From the NCBI GenBank assembly GCA_003445125.1, contig DLVP01000156.1, positions 1-5,802 of the forward strand: DNA of 5,802 nucleotides. The letters are read 5' to 3'. Below, piece after piece: positions 1 through 5,124 of the stretch; position 1 is the stretch's first letter, and every line of letters begins with the position of its first letter. This DNA comes from Oscillospiraceae bacterium. GTDB lineage: Bacteria; Bacillota; Clostridia; Oscillospirales; Ruminococcaceae. The notes under the pieces were generated by a model. That model was not told the origin of the DNA and ran no database searches. It saw only the letters and a list, made by a program, of their open reading frames with translations. The position numbers and the translations under genes were made by a program.

Positions 1-540
1 GGGCTTGCTTCGGTGGCAATCCCGATGGCAAAAGCCTTTGGGGCAAGAGTGATCACCTCCGTTTTGTCGGACGAAATCGCGGAGAAAATCAAGCCCCTTG
101 GTGCGGACAGGATCATCAATTCTTCCGCAGAGTCGGTATCGGCGGCTTTGAAGGAAGAGGAAGAGCAGGGACATCCCGTTTCCGTAGCAATGGACTGCCT
201 TTGCGGAAAAGCGTTGGGCGAAAGTCTGCCGTACATGGCGCAGGGCGGATATTGGGTGATTATTTCCACGCTCGCCGGCACGGAGACGACCGTACAGCTG
301 CGTCCGATCCTCACCAAAGGGCTGCATCTTGTCGGCAGTATGCTCCGGAAACGCTCGTCCGAGGAAAAAGCCACGCTCCTGAAGGAAATCACGGAAAAGC
401 TCTGGCCGCTGCTTGAAAGCGGGAAAATCAAACCGTCCGTTTATCGGGTGCTTCCGATCGAACGCGCGGAGGAAGCGCACGCCATTCTGGAAAACGGCAA
501 AAACGTCGGAAAGGTGGTACTGAGGGTGTGCGAGGATTGA
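1..540 (+). CDS. NAD(P)H:quinone oxidoreductase-like MDR protein, 5'-truncated by window edge
   Basis: This is the C-terminal part of a zinc-independent medium-chain dehydrogenase/reductase. The frame is open from base 1 (GLASVAIPMAKAFGAR...), so the start lies outside the window; the GTG at 13 is an internal valine. The visible part begins in the first turn of the Rossmann nucleotide-binding fold, at the end of the glycine-rich loop. It continues with the usual MDR pattern: 'AFGARVI', then 'LGADRIINSS', then a beta strand 'AMDCLCG', then 'GGYWVIIS'. The tail 'LVGSMLRKRSSEEKATLLKEI...LLESGKIKP...ERAEEAHAILENGKNVGKVVL' is typical of the PIG3/TP53I3-like quinone oxidoreductase branch. The family uses NADPH to reduce quinones or similar small molecules in the cytoplasm. 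The true substrate is not visible. It overlaps the start of the transporter gene, so the two are probably co-transcribed. The family call is firm; the specificity is open. Confidence 0.88.
   Translation, partial: GLASVAIPMAKAFGARVITSVLSDEIAEKIKPLGADRIINSSAESVSAALKEEEEQGHPVSVAMDCLCGKALGESLPYMAQGGYWVIISTLAGTETTVQLRPILTKGLHLVGSMLRKRSSEEKATLLKEITEKLWPLLESGKIKPSVYRVLPIERAEEAHAILENGKNVGKVVLRVCED
522..540 (+). promoter_or_regulatory. Start region of the transporter: alternative GTG/TTG starts overlapping the upstream stop
   Basis: The sequence GAGGG at 522-526 lies 10 nt before TTG 537, whose last two bases plus the next base form the upstream stop (TTGA, 537-540). A weaker GGAAAGG at 508-514 lies 13 nt before GTG 528. 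The GAGGG spacing favours TTG 537, but GTG 528 cannot be excluded. Either way translation is likely coupled to the oxidoreductase gene. Confidence 0.5.
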
Positions 541-1448
541 ACAAAAAACCGTCTTTGCTCACCGATCTCCTGCTTTCGCTGGTCGTGATGATGCTGTGGG
601 GATCGCTGTTTCCGATGATTAAAATCGGGTACCGCGTGTTCGACATTCACACCGACCGCACGGCGGACATTCTGATGTTCGCCGCGATGCGGTTTGTTTT
701 CTGCGGCGCGGCGGTGTGTCTGATGGCGCGATTTTCCAAGGCTGCGGCATCAAAGCCCCGTGGGAAAAATCTGCGGCGCATCTGCGTGATGGGAATTTTC
801 GCAATTGTTTTGCATTACGGTTTCACCTATGTGGGGCTAACCATGACCGAAAGCTCGAAAACCGCCATTCTGAAACAGATTGCCCCGCTTCTGTTCGCGT
901 GCTTTTCGTTTCTGTTCGTGAAGGGCGAAAGGTTCTCCGTAACAAAAACCATCGGCGCCGTTGTCGGATTTCTCGGTCTGCTCGTCATCAACGGTGCTTC
1001 GTTCGGCACCTTCTCCACGGGGGATCTGCTGATTGTTCTGGCGTCGGTCTGCTCCGTGGCGGCAATGGTCATCAGCGGAAAATGCGCCAAAGAGACCTCG
1101 CCGCTTTGGATTACGGGAATTTCTCAGCTTTTCGGCGGAACGGTACTGCTGCTGATTTCGTCGGCAATGGGAGGAAAAATTTCTGCCGTGACACCGCAGT
1201 CGCTCCTGGTTTTCCTGTACCTTTGCACCGCGTCGATCGCGGGCTACACGTTATTTTACCATGTCCAGCGCACGATGGAGCTGTCAAAGCTGCTGATCGT
1301 CAAGTTTGCCGAACCGCTTTTTGCCTGTGTTTTCAGCGCCGTTCTGCTCAAGGAGGATGTTTTCAATCTCCCGTATCTGCTTGCCTTCCTGCTGATCTCC
1401 TCCGGCATTGTCATCGGCAATCTGCCGACTGCGCAAAAACGAGCGTAA
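528..1448 (+). CDS. EamA/DMT-family transporter
   Basis: This is an integral membrane protein of the drug/metabolite transporter superfamily, 306 residues from GTG 528, which is the usual length for two EamA repeats. About ten hydrophobic helices are visible, at roughly residues 10-32, 48-68, 84-103, 112-131, 139-156, 164-183, 192-213, 222-244, 256-274 and 281-299. The two halves repeat each other: 'APLLFACFSFLFVKGERFS' near 119-137 matches 'AEPLFACVFSAVLLKEDVFN' near 261-280, each followed by a glycine-containing helix. The 'LWGSLFP' motif in helix 1 is also typical. EamA proteins export or exchange amino acids, metabolites or drugs by secondary transport; the substrate is not predictable here. 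The start is GTG 528 (13-nt overlap with the upstream gene) or TTG 537, which would give a 4-nt TTGA overlap and a 303-residue protein. The next in-frame candidates fall inside helix 1. It is probably co-transcribed with the preceding oxidoreductase and ends just before a terminator. Confidence 0.9.
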   Translation: MRGLNKKPSLLTDLLLSLVVMMLWGSLFPMIKIGYRVFDIHTDRTADILMFAAMRFVFCGAAVCLMARFSKAAASKPRGKNLRRICVMGIFAIVLHYGFTYVGLTMTESSKTAILKQIAPLLFACFSFLFVKGERFSVTKTIGAVVGFLGLLVINGASFGTFSTGDLLIVLASVCSVAAMVISGKCAKETSPLWITGISQLFGGTVLLLISSAMGGKISAVTPQSLLVFLYLCTASIAGYTLFYHVQRTMELSKLLIVKFAEPLFACVFSAVLLKEDVFNLPYLLAFLLISSGIVIGNLPTAQKRA

Positions 1449-1458
1449 CAAAAAAGCC

Positions 1459-1509
1459 GAGGGGGGGGCACCCCGCCGATTTCATCGGCGGGGTGCCCCC
1501 CTCTTTTTT
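1459..1509. terminator. Strong hairpin terminator between convergent genes, possibly bidirectional
   Basis: A perfect 18-bp stem (1463-1480 with 1484-1501) has a very small loop and is followed on the + strand by T C then six T (1504-1509). This is a good intrinsic terminator for the oxidoreductase-transporter pair. On the opposite strand the stem is followed, after about seven bases, by six T (complement of A 1450-1455), so it may also stop the ETF operon, though less ideally. The left arm has eight G and the right arm six C, so the outer bases can slip. Confidence 0.85.
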
Positions 1510-1512
1510 CTC

Positions 1513-1536
1513 AACGCCGAAATCCGGCGTTTTTTT
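1513..1536 (+). terminator. Second tandem intrinsic terminator
   Basis: A 7-bp stem (1513-1519 with 1525-1531) with a 5-nt loop is followed by a run of seven T (1530-1536) on the + strand. It lies directly downstream of the larger hairpin and only three bases before the end of the converging ETF gene, so it is a back-up stop for + strand transcription. On the - strand it is followed by a purine run rather than T residues, so it should not terminate the ETF operon. Confidence 0.75.
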
Positions 1537-1538
1537 GC

Positions 1539-2936
1539 TTATTTTTCTTCACAAAGCAAAGAAAAAACCTCTTCTGCCGTGGCGCAAACGCCGAAATCGG
1601 CATAGTCGAAAATCGGCGCGGTTTTGTCGGGATTCACAGCAATCACCGTATGCGCACTTTCCATGCCGCACACGTGCTGTACCGCACCGGAAATGCCCAC
1701 GGCAAGGTACACCTGCGGGCTGACGGTGCGGCCCGTCAAGCCGATCTGCCACTCATACGGCGCTTTTCCCGCGTCCACCAGCGCGCGCGACGCGGCACAC
1801 TGTGCGCCGATGGCGCGCGCCGCCTTTTGCATCGCTTCTTCCTGCCCGATGACACCTCTGCCGCCCGCGAGAATCAGTTCGGCACAGCGCCCCTCCAGGG
1901 TACGCACGGTCGCCATGGTGGGGCGGGTGGTACAGCGGATTTTGGCGACAATATTGCCGCCGAAGGCGGGACGGTACATGAACAGCTGTTCTCCGTCGGT
2001 TTCCAGCTTTGTGCAATCCGCGCACAGTCCCGTTTGCAGCTGCACCGCCACCTGCGGTGCCAGCACGCGGCTTTCAAGCGAGCTGTCAAACAGAATCACC
2101 GACGGTTTTTCCCGTGTTGCCCGCTCCAGAAGTGCCGTCGGATCGGTTTCCCGAATCACGGTCACCGTATCGGCAATCTCCCGCGCCTTTTCCGCCGCCT
2201 TTTCCCCGACTGCCCACACGGCGGAAAGACGTTTTCCCGTATGTTCGGCGGAGGAAAGGGTCACGCGCGGAGTTTTCATTGCGGTTTCGACCGTTGTGCG
2301 CAGTTCTTCCTTGGAGATCATGCGGCAATGGCGTCTGCCGCTCTGATTTTCAAAGCTCTGCACCACCTTGGTGGGCGAACCCGCCAATCCGCACCGACGG
2401 ACATCGGCACCGAGCGTTTCGGCGTCCCACACCTCGGTGACGCCCACCTTGGAGCGCAGTTTCGGAAAGCGCAGCTCGTTGATGCGCTCGACCGTCAGCA
2501 CCGCAGGGAGCGGCGCCGTCCGATCGCCCAGACGTGTCCGGCAAACCGCTTCTTTTTCGGTCACCGACATCTCCAGCACATACGGAATCACGGGCATCCG
2601 AAGCAATGCCGCCAGTCCCGGTCCAACCTGTGCGGTATCGCCGTCAATGCTCTGTCTGCCGCAGAGTACCAGGTCGGGGCGGAGTTTTTGCACCGCCAGG
2701 CTCAACGCATACGACGTCGCGAGCGTGTCCGCTCCCGCAAAGGCGCGGTCGCTGAGCAGAATGCCGCGGGAAACGCCGAGACGCGTCAGATATCGGAGCA
2801 TATCCTCGACATCGGGACGCCCCATACTCACGGCAATGACCTCGGCGCCCTCGATGCGCAGTGCCGCTTCCACGGCGCAGGCATCAAAGGGATTGAGTTC
2901 CTTGCAGGACTGTTTGACGCAAACAATGACTCTCAT
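1539..2936 (-). CDS. Single-chain electron transfer flavoprotein (EtfB-EtfA fusion), compact
   Basis: ETFs carry electrons between flavin dehydrogenases and other acceptors, and usually consist of two subunits. Here one 465-residue chain holds both. Residues 1 to about 220 are EtfB: 'MRVIVCVKQ', 'NPFDACAVEAALRI', 'GADTLATSYALSLA' (68-81), 'CGRQSIDGDTAQVGP' (92-106) and 'GLAGSPTKVV' (183-192). Residues about 235-465 are EtfA: 'TGLCADCTKLE', 'RPAFGGNIVAKI', 'MATVR', then the FAD domain with 'AGGRGV' (357-362), 'TGRTVSP' (401-407), 'AVGISGAVQHVCGM' (412-425) and 'VNPDKTAPIFDYADFGV' (434-450). The TAQVGP form is the one seen in EtfB of clostridial bifurcating complexes. The protein is short for both halves together, with shortened segments after the first strand, in the EtfA N-terminal domain and in the inter-domain linker. 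The Gln usual in the VGQTGK motif is Leu400. ATG 2936 follows the kinase by 6 nt. It is the last gene of the operon; no dehydrogenase partner is visible. Confidence 0.9.
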   Translation of the reverse strand: MRVIVCVKQSCKELNPFDACAVEAALRIEGAEVIAVSMGRPDVEDMLRYLTRLGVSRGILLSDRAFAGADTLATSYALSLAVQKLRPDLVLCGRQSIDGDTAQVGPGLAALLRMPVIPYVLEMSVTEKEAVCRTRLGDRTAPLPAVLTVERINELRFPKLRSKVGVTEVWDAETLGADVRRCGLAGSPTKVVQSFENQSGRRHCRMISKEELRTTVETAMKTPRVTLSSAEHTGKRLSAVWAVGEKAAEKAREIADTVTVIRETDPTALLERATREKPSVILFDSSLESRVLAPQVAVQLQTGLCADCTKLETDGEQLFMYRPAFGGNIVAKIRCTTRPTMATVRTLEGRCAELILAGGRGVIGQEEAMQKAARAIGAQCAASRALVDAGKAPYEWQIGLTGRTVSPQVYLAVGISGAVQHVCGMESAHTVIAVNPDKTAPIFDYADFGVCATAEEVFSLLCEEK

Positions 2937-2946
2937 AGAACCTCAC
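2937..2946 (-). promoter_or_regulatory. ETF ribosome binding site overlapping the kinase stop codon
   Basis: On the - strand GTGAGG (2946-2941) contains the kinase TGA stop and lies only 4 nt before ATG 2936. The spacing is short, which suggests that ribosomes finishing the kinase re-initiate on the ETF gene. Confidence 0.6.
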
Positions 2947-4412
2947 ATTTCATGGTAGATCGGGGCGAGTGCGTCGTGAATTTTCTTATACTGCGCAAAC
3001 ATCTCCGCGTATTTTTCCGTGTTCTCCGGATTCGGCTTCGTCACTGACACAATCTGTGAGCAGCGCGCGACGGCATCCTCGGGACTCTCAAAAAATCCCG
3101 CCGCCACGCCCGCGAGCATCGCGGAACCGAAGGACGAATCACTGTTTTTCACGCAGACAAGCTCGATTCCGAGCATATCCGACGTGATCTGCCGCCAAAG
3201 CGGACTCTGCGTGCCGCCGCCGATGGCGGTCGCCCGAGTACCGCACGCCACGCCGCTCTTTTTCAGCGCTGTCAGGCAATCCAGCATCGAAAACGCCACG
3301 CCCTCCAGCACCGCACGGCTGAAATGCGCCTTGGTGTGTCCCGCGCGGATGCCCGTGAAGCTGCCGCGAAGAAGCGGATCGGCATAGGGCGTCAATTCGC
3401 CGTTGAGGTACGGATGATACATCAGCCCCTCACAGCCGAGCGGCACTTCCTTTGCCCCGGCGTCCAGTTCTTTATAGCTTTCGCCGAAGGTGTCACGGTA
3501 CCAGCGGTACGACGACGCGCACGCCTTGGTTGCCGTGCCGGGATACCAGAGTCCGTCCGCAATATGGGAATAATTGATCAGGTCGCGGTCGGGATAGGCA
3601 CGATCGGTGATGACGCAGATGCGTCCCGCCGTGGCGAGTTTCAGCGTCATTTGTCCCTTCTTCACCGCGCCTGCCGCAAACACCTCCATGACCGTATCGG
3701 TCGCGCCGCAGATCACCGGAGTGCCTGCTTTCAGACCGGTATCGGCTGCCGCCGCTTCGGTTACCGCTCCGATGACATCGGTCGGTTTTTTCAGGGCGGG
3801 GAGTTTCGCGGTATCCAGTCCGATCAGGTCGCACAGTTCCTTCGACCAGGTCATGGTGCGGCAATCAAAGAGCATACTTCCCTGCGCTTCGATCTCGTCG
3901 GTACAGTACTCTCCCGTCAGGCGGTAGCGCACATAGTCCTTGGCAAAAAGAATCTTTTCGGTTTTCGCCCAAAGCTCCGGCTGGTGGTTTTTGATCCACA
4001 TCAGCTGGGGAAGCGTCCAGATGGTATCGACATAATGATAGGCGGTTTTCAGAATCAGTTCATGATAATTTTCCCGCAAAAAACGACATTCCTCGGTACT
4101 GCGGCAGTCGGTCCAATAGATCGACGGGCGCAGAACGTGAAAATCCTTATCGCAGACCACAGCGGTATGGGTCGCGGCATCCAGGCACAGCGCCGCGATA
4201 TCCGACGCATCCACGCCGCTCTTTTTCAGCACCGCGGCAATGTTCTCCCGCACGGCACGGTACCAGTTCTCGGGATCCTGCTCGGCATAGCCGGGTTGAG
4301 GGTAATCGGTCGGGTATTCCACCGTGTTTTCCGCGCAGACCTTGCCCTCCTGCGACAAAAGCGTCGCTTTGGACGCGCCGCCGCCGAAGTCCACTCCTAA
4401 TGTATACTTCAT
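2943..4412 (-). CDS. FGGY-family carbohydrate kinase, xylulokinase-like
   Basis: This is an ATP-dependent cytoplasmic sugar kinase of 489 residues, the normal length for XylB-type members. The N-terminal FGGY domain begins 'MKYTLGVDFGGGASKATLL' (phosphate-binding strand, Asp8), followed by 'SIYWTDCRSTEECRFL' (97-112, with the conserved W-x-D-x-R) and 'AKDYVRYRLTGEY...D' near 157-172. The expected catalytic base is Asp239 in 'ICGATDTVMEVFAAGAV'. The C-terminal domain has 'YHPYLNGELTPYADPLLRGSFTGI', 'RAVLEGVAFSMLDCL' and the nucleotide-binding 'AIGGGTQSPLWRQITSDMLG' (396-415). The usual D-x-GT and LGTSG motifs appear as DFGG and LATAG, so it belongs to a divergent subgroup and xylulose is not assured as substrate. 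A longer reading back to 4508 exists, but ATG 4412 has an AAAGGAG site 7 nt upstream and starts exactly at the family's first strand. It overlaps the DUF4867 gene by 4 nt (ATGA). Confidence 0.93.
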   Translation of the reverse strand: MKYTLGVDFGGGASKATLLSQEGKVCAENTVEYPTDYPQPGYAEQDPENWYRAVRENIAAVLKKSGVDASDIAALCLDAATHTAVVCDKDFHVLRPSIYWTDCRSTEECRFLRENYHELILKTAYHYVDTIWTLPQLMWIKNHQPELWAKTEKILFAKDYVRYRLTGEYCTDEIEAQGSMLFDCRTMTWSKELCDLIGLDTAKLPALKKPTDVIGAVTEAAAADTGLKAGTPVICGATDTVMEVFAAGAVKKGQMTLKLATAGRICVITDRAYPDRDLINYSHIADGLWYPGTATKACASSYRWYRDTFGESYKELDAGAKEVPLGCEGLMYHPYLNGELTPYADPLLRGSFTGIRAGHTKAHFSRAVLEGVAFSMLDCLTALKKSGVACGTRATAIGGGTQSPLWRQITSDMLGIELVCVKNSDSSFGSAMLAGVAAGFFESPEDAVARCSQIVSVTKPNPENTEKYAEMFAQYKKIHDALAPIYHEM

Positions 4413-5065
4413 TTTGTGACTCCTTTGACCGTGAGATTTTCCCCGCGGATGCCTTTCACCACGCCGCGGGCGATCAGTCCTTCGTTGTCCACATGGCTCA
4501 CCAGCCACTTGTTTTTGCGGAACAGGAGCGGATCGTGCGTCTCGGTTTCCAGCGGGACGTTCGTTCCCTTCGGCAGTACGACAATGCTGTTAAAGCCTTT
4601 TTCATCGATCTGGCACGGGCAGAAGTGCAGCGTGGTGCCGTAGACTTCGATCACGTCGTTTTCCGCCACATAAAACGCCTTGACGTCTGCGGAATCCACG
4701 AAGCCGTCGTGAAAATCCCACTGATGCGCCAAAAGCAGGACAAACGGCGTAACGCCAACATTGATTTCACTGCCGATATGCCATTCCAAGCCGTTGAGGC
4801 GGTTGTTGAAGCCGCGGCAATCGCCGATCTGAATCGGCATTTCGCCGTAAACTTCCTTTTCCAGCACGTCAAACAGCGCCGTCTTTTCCAACGACGGAAC
4901 CGACGCTTCGTACACCGACCCTTCCGCGGGCATCGGCAATGCCGCCGCGGCTTCCTTGAGTTTTCCGGCATCCAGTGTCAGCACCTTGCCGTAGGTTTCA
5001 AATTCCCGATCGTGCACGCTGTACAGCTTCAGTCCGGGGTTTTCCTTTTTCAGTTTTTCAAGCAT
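4409..5065 (-). CDS. DUF4867-family cupin-like protein
   Basis: This 218-residue soluble protein has no signal peptide or membrane segment. I recognise it as DUF4867 from the opening 'MLEKLKKENPGLKLYSVHDREFETYGKVL' and the core 'GFNNRLNGLEWHIGSEINVGVTPFVLLL' (85-112), 'VKAFYVAENDVIEVYGTTLHFCPC' (128-151) and 'GFNSIVVLPKGTNVPLE' (157-172). The core reads like a cupin barrel: His96 and Glu100 in WHIGSE, Glu140 and His147 in TTLHF are plausible metal ligands. No function is established that I can cite. The position between an IolB-type isomerase and an FGGY sugar kinase suggests a sugar isomerase or epimerase step, but this is inference. GGAGGAA at 5074-5080 lies 8 nt before ATG 5065, so the start is well supported. 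It ends in a 4-nt ATGA overlap with the kinase. A 59-nt gap with a strong hairpin separates it from iolB. Confidence 0.8.
   Translation of the reverse strand: MLEKLKKENPGLKLYSVHDREFETYGKVLTLDAGKLKEAAAALPMPAEGSVYEASVPSLEKTALFDVLEKEVYGEMPIQIGDCRGFNNRLNGLEWHIGSEINVGVTPFVLLLAHQWDFHDGFVDSADVKAFYVAENDVIEVYGTTLHFCPCQIDEKGFNSIVVLPKGTNVPLETETHDPLLFRKNKWLVSHVDNEGLIARGVVKGIRGENLTVKGVTK
4420..4426 (-). promoter_or_regulatory. Ribosome binding site that fixes the kinase start
   Basis: AAAGGAG on the - strand, inside the end of the DUF4867 gene, lies 7 nt before ATG 4412. It supports that start over the upstream in-frame ATG at 4508, whose extra 32 residues are arginine-rich and unlike the family. Confidence 0.85.
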
Positions 5066-5073
5066 TTCCCTTG

Positions 5074-5080
5074 TTCCTCC
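5074..5080 (-). promoter_or_regulatory. Ribosome binding site of the DUF4867 gene
   Basis: GGAGGAA on the - strand lies 8 nt before ATG 5065. It falls just after the intercistronic hairpin (7 nt between them), so the hairpin could affect access to it. Confidence 0.85.
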
Positions 5081-5087
5081 GCAATTC

Positions 5088-5119
5088 GACGGGCGGCATC
5101 CTTTCGGATGCCGCCCGTC
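5088..5119 (-). other. Intercistronic hairpin between iolB and the DUF4867 gene
   Basis: A perfect 14-bp GC-rich stem (5088-5101 with 5106-5119) has a 4-nt loop that reads GAAA, a stable GNRA tetraloop, in the operon mRNA. No T-run follows it in the operon direction, where the sequence goes on with GAATTGCGGAGG, so it is not a standard intrinsic terminator for iolB. It may protect or mark an mRNA end, or set the ratio of iolB to the downstream genes. On the + strand it is followed by CG and five T (5122-5126), the layout of a terminator for antisense transcripts. Confidence 0.7.
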
Positions 5120-5124
5120 CGTTT

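Noticed and set aside
1588..1601. Repeat of the 12 bases at 1513-1524 (AACGCCGAAATC) inside the end of the ETF gene
   Set aside because: It is short, encodes part of the conserved-position C-terminal EtfA segment, and is best explained by chance in GC-rich DNA.
716..1723. + strand open frame overlapping the transporter and reading through the terminators into the ETF
   Set aside because: It runs across two terminators and two real genes, and the translation has the low-complexity look of a shifted frame.
1650..3047. Long + strand open frame (465 codons) opposite the ETF gene
   Set aside because: It is rich in His, Arg and Cys with no recognisable domain, crosses the ETF-kinase junction, and mirrors the codon use of the well-supported ETF frame.
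3324..4400. + strand open frame opposite the kinase gene
   Set aside because: It lies within the kinase, whose frame shows clear FGGY motifs; the + strand product has no family features.
4413..4508. N-terminal extension of the kinase to an upstream ATG
   Set aside because: The added 32 residues are Arg/Gly-rich, unlike FGGY proteins, and overlap the DUF4867 frame; ATG 4412 has a good ribosome binding site.
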